From positions 1 to 64,000 of the forward strand of contig NZ_CAIWTY010000022.1 in the NCBI RefSeq assembly GCF_903915725.1: a stretch of 64,000 nucleotides of DNA. The letters are read 5' to 3'. Origin of the DNA: an uncultured Rhodopila sp. (GTDB lineage Bacteria; Pseudomonadota; Alphaproteobacteria; Acetobacterales; Acetobacteraceae). This document shows, one piece after another, positions 43,109 through 51,937 of this stretch. The notes under the pieces are model-generated. The model was not told the origin of the DNA, did no database searches, and saw only the letters and a program-made list of their open reading frames with translations. The first letter of the stretch is position 1; each line of letters starts with the position of its first letter. Position numbers and translations under genes: made by a program.

Positions 43109-43848
43109 GCCGGTGTCCGGCGCATCCGACCCTCGGCCAGTTCGCCGACTGCGACCTCGTCCAGACTCGTCACCACCAGATCAGCGCCCGCGGTTCGCAG
43201 ACCCGCCGCGTCGTCATGGCGGGCAACACCGAGCCCGGTCATTCCGCCGGCGCGCGCCGCCTCGATCCCGGCCGGGGCGTCCTCGGCGACGAAGCAGTGT
43301 GCCGGCGGGATCCGCAGTTCCCTGGCGGCGAGCAGGAAAATCGCCGGGTCGGGTTTGCCGTGCGCCAGGTCGCGGCCGCAGACATTGACATCGAAGACTT
43401 CGAACAGGCTTTGGCCGGATGCAAGATGGACTGACCGCATCATGTCATTGGCGTTTTTGGAGGATGACGCGACCGCCATCGGCCAGCCGAGCGACAGCAC
43501 GGCCTGGACGAAACGGAGGGCGTCCGGAAATGCGGTTACGCCGCCTGAATGGACGAGATATTCAAGCCACTTCTGCTTTCGCTCGGCATAGCTGACCGCC
43601 AGGCTGCCGTCGTCGGGCACGCCAAGCGCCTTTAGCACTGCGCGGGCGCCGATCAGCCGCGGCTTGCCGGCGACATGCGCCTGGTATATCTCGGTCGTGA
43701 ACAGGTTCGGATCGGTTATTCCGCTCAGCGCTTCGCGCCAGGCGTGTTCATGCGGCGACGCGAGCAAGACGCCATCGACATCGAAAATAGCTGCTTTCAA
43801 AGTTCCGAGTTGGACGGACGGAGATGCGTGTAATTCGCGGACGGACAT
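43105..43848 (-). CDS. pgmB: Beta-phosphoglucomutase-like HAD hydrolase
   Basis: Predicted 247-residue HAD protein. The nucleophile Asp lies in AIFDVDGVLLASPHEHAWRE; KPRLIGARAVLKAL forms part of the cap; VASSSKNANDMMRS gives motif II and KPDPAIFLLAARELRIPPA plus FVAEDAPAGIEAARAGG motifs III and IV. Neighbouring GH65 makes beta-phosphoglucomutase (beta-G1P to G6P) the likely role over plain phosphatase. First gene of its operon, with a 19-bp element about 100-120 bases upstream. Confidence 0.88.
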   Translation of the reverse strand: MSVRELHASPSVQLGTLKAAIFDVDGVLLASPHEHAWREALSGITDPNLFTTEIYQAHVAGKPRLIGARAVLKALGVPDDGSLAVSYAERKQKWLEYLVHSGGVTAFPDALRFVQAVLSLGWPMAVASSSKNANDMMRSVHLASGQSLFEVFDVNVCGRDLAHGKPDPAIFLLAARELRIPPAHCFVAEDAPAGIEAARAGGMTGLGVARHDDAAGLRTAGADLVVTSLDEVAVGELAEGRMRRTPA

Positions 43849-43949
43849 TTGCTGGCACCTTGCTCTGTTGCTGTCTAATTCTCGCGCCCGGGCGTCATGG
43901 GATTATGCGCGCTCCGGCTTAGCTTATGATGCCGCCGTCCGGCCGAGGC

Positions 43950-43968
43950 AGGTTCGGAATCTACTCAA
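43950..43968 (-). promoter_or_regulatory. 19-bp regulatory element (copy 10), pgmB-GH65 operon
   Basis: Minus-strand TTGAGTAGATTCCGAACCT (ATTCC in place of TTTCC), facing pgmB at 43848. A weak -10-like CATAAG lies about 30 bases downstream. Back to back with copy 11 in a 304-base gap that holds no gene. Confidence 0.75.
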
Positions 43969-44028
43969 TCGCGCGTTCCCGTCCGGCAGCCCGCGGTGCC
44001 GCGGGGGCGCGGTCGGGATCGAAGCGGT

Positions 44029-44047
44029 CTAGGTAATTTCCGAGTCT
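44029..44047 (+). promoter_or_regulatory. 19-bp regulatory element (copy 11), glycosyltransferase operon
   Basis: CTAGGTAATTTCCGAGTCT on the plus strand, followed by a consensus TATAAT at 44072-44077, 33 bases from the core. The first gene starts at 44153, leaving a leader of about 70 bases. Confidence 0.82.
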
Positions 44048-44152
44048 GATGCGCCACCATTATTCGGCAGATATAATGCAGGACTGCGTTGCCAAGTTTT
44101 TTTGAGCCCGGCAGGCCGGGCACATGCTGCAGCCCTCACCGGAGCCCTGATC

Positions 44153-45220
44153 ATGCGCATCGCCCAGATCGCACCGTTGTACGAAGCGGTTCCCCCGAAG
44201 CTCTATGGCGGTACCGAACGGGTCGTCTCGTTCCTCACCGAGGAGCTTGTCGCACTCGGCCATGACGTCACCCTGTTCGCGAGCGGAGATTCCGTGACGC
44301 GGGCGGAGCTTGATCCGGTGTGGCCGCAAGCCTTGCGGCTCAGTCCTTCGATCCGCGACCAACTGGTGCCCAACCTGCTGCTGCTTGAGGCCGTTCGCCG
44401 GCGCGCGGATGAGTTCGACGTTATGCACTTCCACATGGACTACCTGCCGTTCAGCCTGTTCAGCCGGCAGCCGACGCCGTTCCTGACAACGTTACATGGT
44501 CGGCTCGACCTCCCGGAACTGCACCCGATGTTCAGGGCGTTTCCGGACGTGCCTCTTGTCAGCATCTCCGACAGTCAGCGCCGGCCGTTGCCTGGTGCAA
44601 ACTACGTTGCGACAGTCTATCATGGCTTGCCGGCCGGACTGCTGACGCCGGTGGACGGCATCAAGCCGGAGTATCTCGCTTTCCTCGGCCGCATCGCGCC
44701 CGAGAAGGGGCCGGACGCCGCGATCCGAATCGCACGCGCCTGCGGAATCCCGCTAAAGATCGCGGCAAAGGTGGACCGGGCGGATCGCGGCTACTTCGAA
44801 ACGGTTATCCGGCCGATGCTGGCGGATGGCGGCGTTGAGATGGTGGGCGAGATATCCGACGCGGGGAAGTCCGCGTTTCTGTCGGGTGCCGTCGCGCTGC
44901 TGATGCCGATCGCCTGGCCGGAACCGTTCGGTCTCGTGATGATAGAAGCGATGGCGTGCGGCACGCCGGTGATCGCCTTCAATCGCGGCTCGGTGCCCGA
45001 GATCATCGATGACGGTGTGACGGGCATCATTGTCGAAAATGAGGCGGGGGCCATCGCCGCGATGTCGCGACTGGCTCAACTATCACGCGAGAAAGTGCGG
45101 GCACGATTCGCCGCCCGCTTCACCGCCAGGCGGATGGCGCGGGACTACGTAGCGATCTACCGCGAAGTTGCTTCCCGGGCCGGTGCCCGCAATTCCGCGC
45201 TTCTGGAGGCCGCAGACTGA
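44153..45220 (+). CDS. Family 4 glycosyltransferase
   Basis: Predicted 355-residue GT-B glycosyltransferase. The N-terminal half has IAQIAPLYEAVPPKLYGGTE and DVMHFHMDYLPFSLF; the C-terminal half has YLAFLGRIAPEKGPDAAIRI, and the nucleotide-sugar motif PEPFGLVMIEAMACGTPVIA with the EX7E Glu pair. The acceptor is unknown; starting an operon with acyltransferase and acetate kinase genes is unusual. Could make a sugar conjugate or disaccharide for stress protection. Confidence 0.88.
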   Translation: MRIAQIAPLYEAVPPKLYGGTERVVSFLTEELVALGHDVTLFASGDSVTRAELDPVWPQALRLSPSIRDQLVPNLLLLEAVRRRADEFDVMHFHMDYLPFSLFSRQPTPFLTTLHGRLDLPELHPMFRAFPDVPLVSISDSQRRPLPGANYVATVYHGLPAGLLTPVDGIKPEYLAFLGRIAPEKGPDAAIRIARACGIPLKIAAKVDRADRGYFETVIRPMLADGGVEMVGEISDAGKSAFLSGAVALLMPIAWPEPFGLVMIEAMACGTPVIAFNRGSVPEIIDDGVTGIIVENEAGAIAAMSRLAQLSREKVRARFAARFTARRMARDYVAIYREVASRAGARNSALLEAAD

Positions 45221-45271
45221 TTGCGACGCCTGTAACGACCAAGAAACAGACAGCGAAAACGGGAGTGACCA

Positions 45272-46678
45272 ATGCGCACAAGCAAGACGTTCAACGATCT
45301 GAAGATCGGCGACATGAACGAGATCACCCGCGTGGTGACACCCGACGACCTGTATGTCTTCGCCCATGTCAGCGGGAACTTCAACCCGGCGAACCTGCCT
45401 GCCGCGGCCGGCGGCGGGCCGGAGGAGGCAGCGGACCGGGCCCCGGCGATGTGGCTCGGCTCGCTGTTCTCGGCGGTGCTCGGCAACTTGCTGCCCGGAC
45501 CGGGGACGCTGTACCAGGGGCAAACCCTTAGCTTTTTCGGCCGTGCCCGTGTCGGCGAAGAACTGATGGTTCGCCTGATCGTCTGCGAAAAGCGCCCGCC
45601 GAGAACCGTGGTGCTGAAAACCCACGTGCTGCGCGGCGATGAGATAATCGTCGACGGCCTCGCCACCGTGCTGGCGCCGGAAACCCGCGTCAGCATCGAA
45701 GACAACGTACTGCCGGAGCTGATGGTGGCAAGCCACCGCCATCTGGAGCGCCTGCTTGCGGCCTGCCGCGACCTGCCGCCGCTGGTCACCGCCGTGGTCA
45801 TGCCGGACGATCCGAACTCCTTGGCGGGCGCGCTCGCCGGTGCCCGACACGGGCTGATCACGCCGATCCTGATTGGCGATGCGGGGCGTATCGGCGACGT
45901 GGCGGCAACACGCGGGCTTAACCTGCGCGACGTAAAGGTGCTCGACGTCCCCGACCACAACGCCGCCGCTGCCCGCGCGGTCGAACTGGTGCTTGCGGGG
46001 GAGGCCGAGGCGATCATGAAGGGGAACCTGCACACCGACGAACTGCTCAGCCACATCGTCAAGTCGCAAGGCGGCCTGCGCGGCACCCGCCGCATCAGCC
46101 ATGTGTTCGTCATGGATGCGCCGGCCCTTCCGGACCTGCTGCTGGTCACTGATGCCGCGATCAACATCGCGCCGGGGCTGAAGGAAAAAATCGACATTAC
46201 CCGGAACGCCATCGATCTGGCGCTGGCGCTGGGGATCGTCTTGCCGAAGGTGGGCATCCTGTCCGCAGTGGAAACAGTGAACCCGGACATGCCCTCCAGC
46301 CTGGATGCGGCGGCTTTGTCCAAAATGGGGGAGCGCGGTCAGATCCGGGACGCCATCATCGATGGCCCGTTGGCCATGGACAACGCCATCAGCGTCACCG
46401 CGGCGCACTGCAAAGGGTTGACATCGCTGGTCGCCGGGCGTGCGGACGTGCTGGTGGTGCCCAATCTGGAAGCCGGCAACATCCTGGTGAAGCAGCTCTC
46501 CTACGCGGCGCAGGCCGAGGGCGCCGGCCTGGTCATGGGCGCCCGGGTGCCGGTGCTGCTCACCAGCCGCGCCGATGAGGAGACGGCGCGCCTGTTCTCC
46601 TGCGCGGTCGCGGTGCTGTTCGCCCACTGGAAGCGCACCGGCAAGAGCGCGGTGCCGCCGATGGCGACCGTCGCATGA
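45272..46678 (+). CDS. MaoC-phosphate acyltransferase fusion (copy 2)
   Basis: Predicted 468-residue paralogue of the fusion at 16071-17474. The MaoC part (about 8-140; DLYVFAHVSGNFNPANLP) has Asn in place of the expected catalytic His region seen as NPAHVDP in copy 1, so hydratase activity may be lost. The acyltransferase part (about 160-465; AIMKGNLHTDELLSHIV, RRISHVFVMDAPAL, LLVTDAAINIAPGL, DGPLAMDNAISVTAA) looks intact. GGGAG precedes the start; ATGA overlap with the next gene, as in copy 1. Confidence 0.88.
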   Translation: MRTSKTFNDLKIGDMNEITRVVTPDDLYVFAHVSGNFNPANLPAAAGGGPEEAADRAPAMWLGSLFSAVLGNLLPGPGTLYQGQTLSFFGRARVGEELMVRLIVCEKRPPRTVVLKTHVLRGDEIIVDGLATVLAPETRVSIEDNVLPELMVASHRHLERLLAACRDLPPLVTAVVMPDDPNSLAGALAGARHGLITPILIGDAGRIGDVAATRGLNLRDVKVLDVPDHNAAAARAVELVLAGEAEAIMKGNLHTDELLSHIVKSQGGLRGTRRISHVFVMDAPALPDLLLVTDAAINIAPGLKEKIDITRNAIDLALALGIVLPKVGILSAVETVNPDMPSSLDAAALSKMGERGQIRDAIIDGPLAMDNAISVTAAHCKGLTSLVAGRADVLVVPNLEAGNILVKQLSYAAQAEGAGLVMGARVPVLLTSRADEETARLFSCAVAVLFAHWKRTGKSAVPPMATVA

Positions 46679-47880
46679 CCCGCAACGTCGTCACGCTGAA
46701 CGCCGGGTCGTCCTCCCTGAAGTTCGCCCTGTTCGCGCTGGCCGGCGAGCAGCGCCGCTTGCTTGAGGTCGGAATGGCTGAGATCGTTGGCTCCGGCCGC
46801 CGCATCAGGGTCCGCGACGACAAGGGCGAGCTGATCCACGAGGAGAGTTGGCTCGCCGGCGCCGCGCCGTTCCACACTGATGCGCTGCACCGCGTGATGT
46901 CCTGGTGGCAATCGGTTCTGCCGAAGCCGAATATCGTTGCCGCCGGCCATCGCGTCGTGCATGGCGGAGTGCTCTATACTCACCCGGTGACGGTAACCGA
47001 CCAGGTGCTTACTCAGTTGCGGGGCCTGGTGCCGCTGGCGCCGTTGCACCAGCCGCACAACATCGCGGGTATCGTGGCGGCACGCGAGGCCTGGCCGGAT
47101 ATCGCGCATGTCGCCTGCTTTGACACCAGTTTCCACCGCTCGCATCCGTTCGTTAACGACGTGTTCGCGCTGCCGCGGCGCTTTTATGATGAGGGCGTGC
47201 GGCGCTACGGCTTCCACGGGCTGTCGTATGAATCCGTCATCGGCCGGCTGCGCGAGCTGGCCCCGCTGCTCGCGGCCGGGCGGGTGGTGGTCGCCCATCT
47301 CGGCAATGGCGCATCGATGTGCGCGATCCGCGGCGGGCTGTCGGTGGCGAGTTCGTTGAGCTTCGGCACCCTCGACGGGCTGCCGATGGGCACGCGCTGC
47401 GGCCAGCTCGATCCGGCGGTCGTGCTGTATCTCATCCAGGACAGGGGCATGAGCGCCCGGGCGGTGAGCGATATGCTGCATAACGAGTCGGGGTTGCTCG
47501 GTCTGTCGGGCGTCTCGCACGACATGCGGGAGTTGGAGTCATCCAATCGGCCGGAGGCGGCGGAGGCGATCCAGTATTTCGTGTCGCGCATCCGCTACGA
47601 GCTTGGCGGCCTGGCGGCGGAACTGAAGGGGCTGGACGCTGTGGTGTTCTGCGGCGGCATCGGCGAGCACGCCTGGCGCGTGCGCGAGAGCGTGATGCAC
47701 GACAAGGAATGGATCGGTATCGAATTGGACCATGCGGCGAACCGCGAGTCCGCGCAGGTGATCTCGACGGAACGTTCCGCGGTGCGGGTGTTTGTCATGC
47801 CGAGCGACGAGGAAGGCATGATCGCCCGGCACACGGTGGCGATGCTGGACCGGGCGGTCGAAGGCGCGCACGCTTTGTGA
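46675..47880 (+). CDS. ackA: Acetate kinase (copy 2)
   Basis: Predicted 401-residue acetate kinase: VTLNAGSSSLKFALF, AAGHRVVHGG, FDTSFHRSHPF, YGFHGLSYESVI, AHLGNGASMCA, DGLPMGTRCGQLDPA and FCGGIGEHAWRVRES. It overlaps the acyltransferase stop by ATGA. Together with phosphoketolase (63646 onward) it would turn acetyl phosphate into ATP plus acetate. Divergent enough from copy 1 to suggest a different acyl preference or different regulation rather than a recent duplication. Confidence 0.95.
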   Translation: MTRNVVTLNAGSSSLKFALFALAGEQRRLLEVGMAEIVGSGRRIRVRDDKGELIHEESWLAGAAPFHTDALHRVMSWWQSVLPKPNIVAAGHRVVHGGVLYTHPVTVTDQVLTQLRGLVPLAPLHQPHNIAGIVAAREAWPDIAHVACFDTSFHRSHPFVNDVFALPRRFYDEGVRRYGFHGLSYESVIGRLRELAPLLAAGRVVVAHLGNGASMCAIRGGLSVASSLSFGTLDGLPMGTRCGQLDPAVVLYLIQDRGMSARAVSDMLHNESGLLGLSGVSHDMRELESSNRPEAAEAIQYFVSRIRYELGGLAAELKGLDAVVFCGGIGEHAWRVRESVMHDKEWIGIELDHAANRESAQVISTERSAVRVFVMPSDEEGMIARHTVAMLDRAVEGAHAL

Positions 47881-47955
47881 CTGGCCGTCCTGGCTTTGCG
47901 GAGGCGAACTCCCGGCTATCATGGCCGATCCGTTACGGCTGACAGGAGAACGGCG

Positions 47956-48201
47956 ATGAGCGTGTACAAGGTTGTTAAACTGTTTGATCTTGGTCAGGCA
48001 CCGGACTTTATCCAGGATGCGATTCGCCCGATTGCCCGGGTTCATGTCAGCTCGGTCGAGGGGACTGCCATCTGGGAGGTAACCGTCGGCACCTACGATT
48101 GGCAGGACGCCGCCGAAGAATGGGCCCTGCACCGCTGGCTGCGTGAAAGCGGCGCCGCGGATGGCGAGATCGTGCTCTTGCGATCGGATGACCTTTCATA
48201 G
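47956..48201 (+). CDS. Small hypothetical protein (81 aa)
   Basis: An 81-residue soluble protein starting MSVYKVVKLFDLGQAPDFIQ, with an acidic Trp-rich second half (WEVTVGTYDWQDAAEEWALH). AGGAGA lies seven bases before the ATG. Not recognised. It is 75 bases after the second acetate kinase gene and is closed by a terminator hairpin, so it probably belongs to that operon. Confidence 0.6.
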   Translation: MSVYKVVKLFDLGQAPDFIQDAIRPIARVHVSSVEGTAIWEVTVGTYDWQDAAEEWALHRWLRESGAADGEIVLLRSDDLS

Positions 48202-48252
48202 TCGTGCCGGGCCGAAAAGCCGAGACCGGTTACCAGCTCCGCCTGTTCGCGA

Positions 48253-48275
48253 GGCCGGGCACATAAGGCCCGGCC
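48253..48275. terminator. Bidirectional hairpin terminator
   Basis: Inverted repeat GGCCGGGC / GCCCGGCC with a seven-base loop between the convergent small gene (+) and exported PRC protein gene (-). Confidence 0.7.
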
Positions 48276-48303
48276 AGGCTTTGCCGCGTTGAGACCACCA
48301 TGG

Positions 48304-49176
48304 TCAGTTCGCAAGGTGGGTTTTCCAGTAGGCATCGACCGTAGCGCTTGCCTGGTCGAACTGGGCCGGGGTCAGGACCTCGTGGTCGCTTTCTTGCGGC
48401 GCAGCATCCATGGCGGCTTTGCTGGCATCCAGCACCAGCAGGTTCACGCTTTGCGTGATCTTGAAGTCCGCCCAGGGCACGGCGACGTATTTTTCGTCAA
48501 TCCCGAAAAGACCGCCCCGGCCAATTACCAGGTAGGCGATCTTGCCGGTCTTCGGGCTCATGACAAGGTCATGCACGGTGCCAAGCGCCTCGTTCCTCGT
48601 ATTGCGCACGTCGGTGTCGAGCAACTCGTCGGAACGGAACGAATTGGCGTCGTTCGTCACCGGTTGCGCGGCAGCGATTTGCTGCTGGCGCCACGTTGGC
48701 CCTTCGCCCACGGAAACGCCTCTGCGGCGTAGATCTGCGATATAAACCTTGTAGGAATCGCGCGCCACGGCCAGCACGTCCTCACAAGGCTTCTGCTGAC
48801 CGTTCCGGGCGAGGATGTTGGCGGACATCACCAGTGTCCGGGCCTCGTAGCCCGGCCGGGCGCTTCGAAACCCCGTCGCGCTCACGGCCGGATAGCCGCC
48901 CATGGGATAGGCCGATCCGTAGCCAATCCCACCCATCGGATAGCCGTAGGCGTAGCCGGATCCGCCCAGCCAGTAGCCATCCTTTTGCATCTGATCGTTG
49001 AAATCGCGGACATCCTTCATACACACGGCCGCCGGCTTCGCCGCTGCCGCTCTGGCAGCAGGAGACGGCGTACTTGTGACGATCGCCGCGGGTGACGAAT
49101 CGGTCGCGAACAGGGCGGCGCTCGGAGCTATCCAAAAGCACGCTGCGGCTGACACCATTAGAGTAAAGCGCTTCAT
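48304..49176 (-). CDS. Exported PRC-barrel domain protein
   Basis: Predicted 290-residue secreted protein. Signal peptide MKRFTLMVSAAACFWIAPSA, then an Ala-rich stretch and a Gly/Tyr repeat region (GYAYGYPMGGIGYGSAYPMG), a helical segment (CEDVLAVARDSYKVYIADLR) and a C-terminal PRC-barrel (RNEALGTVHDLVMSPKTGKI; KYVAVPWADFKI). Start at 49176 chosen because it gives a clean signal peptide. Similar exported PRC proteins in alphaproteobacteria are of unknown function. No 19-bp element upstream. Confidence 0.75.
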   Translation of the reverse strand: MKRFTLMVSAAACFWIAPSAALFATDSSPAAIVTSTPSPAARAAAAKPAAVCMKDVRDFNDQMQKDGYWLGGSGYAYGYPMGGIGYGSAYPMGGYPAVSATGFRSARPGYEARTLVMSANILARNGQQKPCEDVLAVARDSYKVYIADLRRRGVSVGEGPTWRQQQIAAAQPVTNDANSFRSDELLDTDVRNTRNEALGTVHDLVMSPKTGKIAYLVIGRGGLFGIDEKYVAVPWADFKITQSVNLLVLDASKAAMDAAPQESDHEVLTPAQFDQASATVDAYWKTHLAN

Positions 49177-49219
49177 GTTTCTTCCTTCCTTGCGCGGTTC
49201 CGGTCCGAAACGGTTTGTC

Positions 49220-51823
49220 TCAGTGCGAAACCTGGCCGAACACCTCCAGGGGCTTCTGGCGACCGAACAGATCGGCGATCGCCTCATCCAGACTCGGCTC
49301 CATCACCACCTTGTCACCCGTGATGGCGATCACGCGCTTCAACTGCGGGAAATTCGTGCCCGCAGCCTGAAGATAGACCGGCACAACATACAGAAACGAA
49401 TTCTCGATAGGCGTAACGATCAGCTTGCCCCGGATGACGTGCGATCCCTTCTGGTTCCATAACGTAAGCTGCTGCGAGATGGTGGTGTTCTGGTCTATCA
49501 TCGCCTCGATCTGGTTGGGACCGTAAACCAGCTTGTCTTTTGGAAGCTGATAGAAGATGGCCTGCCCGTAATCCGGGAAATCGCTGCGCGCCGCCAGCCA
49601 GGAGATCATGTTGTCGCGATTCTGCGGCGTGAACGGTGTCATCAGCAAATACTCCAGCGTATCGCTGCCGGGCAGCTTCATCAGAATATAATACGGCTCC
49701 ATCGCCTGCTTCTCACCGCCATAGGTTTCGTTCGGAGCGACCCACAGATCCTCCCGGTTATAGAAGACCTGGGGATCGGTCATGTGGAACGTCTTATACT
49801 CGTCGGCCTGGATCGCGAAAATATCCTCCGGGTAGCGCAGATGCGCCTTCAGGTCCGGCGTCAGTTCGTCCAGCGGTTTGAACACGCCGGGGAACGCATC
49901 GCGATACGCCGCCAGGATCGGATCCTTGGGGTCCATGATGTAGAACTGGACGGACCCGCTATACATGTCCACCACGACCTTCACTGAATTGCGCAGGTAG
50001 TTCAGATTTGCAGCGAAACCGGCCGGGTGCGGACTGGCGTACGGATATTGGTCGGAGACCGTATAGGCATCCTGGATCCAATACATCTTGCCCCCGCTCA
50101 GCACCGGATACGGATCGTGGTCGAGCTTCAGGAAAGGCGCCAGCTTAGCCACGCGTTCCTGCACCGTCCGCCAGATCTGAATGCGGCTTTCCGGCTTCAG
50201 ATAGGCGGTGAGCAGGATGTTGATGTCGCCCTGGTTCCAGGCGAACAGGATACGCCGCAACAGGCTGTCGACCGGGATGCCGCCTGTGCCGGCATAGCTG
50301 GTGTAGACGTTGTCGTTGCCCTTGGGATAGTCGAACTCCTTGGTGCCGCTGGCAACGATCCGGTATCCGGACATCGACTGGCCATAATAGATCGCGGGCT
50401 GCGTGATCGCCAACCCGTTGGCGGACTCAGCGGGAACGTTCTCAAGCACATATTGCGGGAAGCCGCCGCCCACGGTCTTTGAAACAAAGTTCATCACCAT
50501 GCCGTAACCGTGAGTGAACTGCAGGCGCTGGTTGACCCAGGTTTGCGCCTCCGCCGGAAGCGCCGGGGACAGCTCGCGAGTCGAAAGCATCACCTGATGA
50601 TAGCCGTCCGGCAGATGGTAACGATCGACGCCGACGTTGTAGAACTGATAGTAAAGCCGAATCGCCTGGGTTTGCTGATAGGTCTGCAGCAGCGGACGGA
50701 CATCCCAGAGACGGATGTTCTCCACCGTATCCTGATTGCGCGAAAGCACGTCCGGCGTCAGGTCGGACAGCGCCGGATAGGCGGTCTCCTGGATCGCGTC
50801 CAGTTGATAGGCGCCCCGTGTCGAGGCGATACTGTGCTTCAGGTACGGTGTTTCCAGCGCCAGTTCGCTCGGCTGCACAATGAACCGCTGAAACAGTTGC
50901 GGCAGCCCAAGCACTCCGACCAGATACAGCGTCACGTAGGTGCCGGCGCCACCCGCCAGCCAACCGATGCGTGGACGCGCCACATTCACCGCCAGTGCGG
51001 CGACCGAAACGACCGAGAGGCCGACCATGAACCACAGAGCCGGCAGCGTCACATGATCCGCCGTCCATCCGGCGCCATAGACGACGCCGAGGGTGGAATA
51101 CACCAGGTCGTAATGATCGAGATAAAGCCCGACGCCGCAATCGGCGACCAGAACAAGCAGCAACGCGGAGATGTGCGAGGTGGCCTTTCCGGTTGCCTCG
51201 ATCCTGCCGCGTGCACTCGTATTTGCCGCGAACAGGACGTAGATCGACGCCGACAGGACGTAGATCGTTACCGTAATTATCAGCGCGATCGCGGTGACCA
51301 GCATTACCGCTGTTTGCAGCAACTCGTAAAACGGCAGACTGAACACGTAGAACCCGATATCGGCGCCGAACAGCGGATCGGCCTGTCCGAACGAGCCGCC
51401 GTGGCGAAACCGCAACCAGGTGTCCCACTCGGTGGCGAAGGCGGCTGCCCCGAACAGCGCGATGCCGGCGGCGACCAGCGCCGCGAGCGAGTTGACGATC
51501 CGGCCCTGAGGCGGCGCGCTGCCTGCGCTGATGGCCCAGCGCGCGTTCAGCCAGATAAACAGGAAGGCGAGCACAAACGCCGAACCGAACATCGTCCATT
51601 GCACGGACAGAATCGTCCAGAAGATGCCGCCATAGTCCAGTTCACGCATCCATAGCCACTTTACCAGATAGTTGGAGAACACTCCGCACAAGATGAACAG
51701 CAGCACGCCGGCTGAAATGATGACCCAAAGGGCGCGGCGCAGAACCGGAAACCGGCCTCCCGGGTCGGCGGTATCGTCAGTCCATGGAGAAGGCGGTTGG
51801 GGAATGTTCGGCGTCTCTGTCAT
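49220..51823 (-). CDS. UPF0182 (COG1615) large membrane protein
   Basis: Predicted 867-residue UPF0182 protein. The N-terminal third has about seven hydrophobic helices (ALWVIISAGVLLFILCGVFS, FVLAFLFIWLNARWA, LVTAIALIITVTIYVLSASI, VSVAALAVNVARPRIGWLAG), and the rest is a large, probably extracytoplasmic domain (NIRLWDVRPLLQTYQQTQAI; YVLENVPAESANGLAITQPA; IMDPKDPILAAYRDAFPGVF). Function unknown in any organism as far as I know. A 19-bp element lies 65-83 bases upstream. Confidence 0.9.
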   Translation of the reverse strand: MTETPNIPQPPSPWTDDTADPGGRFPVLRRALWVIISAGVLLFILCGVFSNYLVKWLWMRELDYGGIFWTILSVQWTMFGSAFVLAFLFIWLNARWAISAGSAPPQGRIVNSLAALVAAGIALFGAAAFATEWDTWLRFRHGGSFGQADPLFGADIGFYVFSLPFYELLQTAVMLVTAIALIITVTIYVLSASIYVLFAANTSARGRIEATGKATSHISALLLVLVADCGVGLYLDHYDLVYSTLGVVYGAGWTADHVTLPALWFMVGLSVVSVAALAVNVARPRIGWLAGGAGTYVTLYLVGVLGLPQLFQRFIVQPSELALETPYLKHSIASTRGAYQLDAIQETAYPALSDLTPDVLSRNQDTVENIRLWDVRPLLQTYQQTQAIRLYYQFYNVGVDRYHLPDGYHQVMLSTRELSPALPAEAQTWVNQRLQFTHGYGMVMNFVSKTVGGGFPQYVLENVPAESANGLAITQPAIYYGQSMSGYRIVASGTKEFDYPKGNDNVYTSYAGTGGIPVDSLLRRILFAWNQGDINILLTAYLKPESRIQIWRTVQERVAKLAPFLKLDHDPYPVLSGGKMYWIQDAYTVSDQYPYASPHPAGFAANLNYLRNSVKVVVDMYSGSVQFYIMDPKDPILAAYRDAFPGVFKPLDELTPDLKAHLRYPEDIFAIQADEYKTFHMTDPQVFYNREDLWVAPNETYGGEKQAMEPYYILMKLPGSDTLEYLLMTPFTPQNRDNMISWLAARSDFPDYGQAIFYQLPKDKLVYGPNQIEAMIDQNTTISQQLTLWNQKGSHVIRGKLIVTPIENSFLYVVPVYLQAAGTNFPQLKRVIAITGDKVVMEPSLDEAIADLFGRQKPLEVFGQVSH

Positions 51824-51887
51824 CTGACGATTACTCCAGCTTGCGTGGCGCTGGCCGGATCGTAGAGCAGTAGAAAGCGGCGGCGTC

Positions 51888-51906
51888 AGGTTCGGAATAT
51901 ACCTAC
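51888..51906 (-). promoter_or_regulatory. 19-bp regulatory element (copy 12), UPF0182 gene
   Basis: Minus-strand GTAGGTATATTCCGAACCT (ATTCC variant) with AGGT/ACCT arms. A -10-like CTACGA lies about 31 bases downstream. Located between the MFS gene and the UPF0182 gene on the same strand. Confidence 0.78.
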
Positions 51907-51937
51907 GAGGATCGTTCTGTGCGCGTGACGGCCCCGG

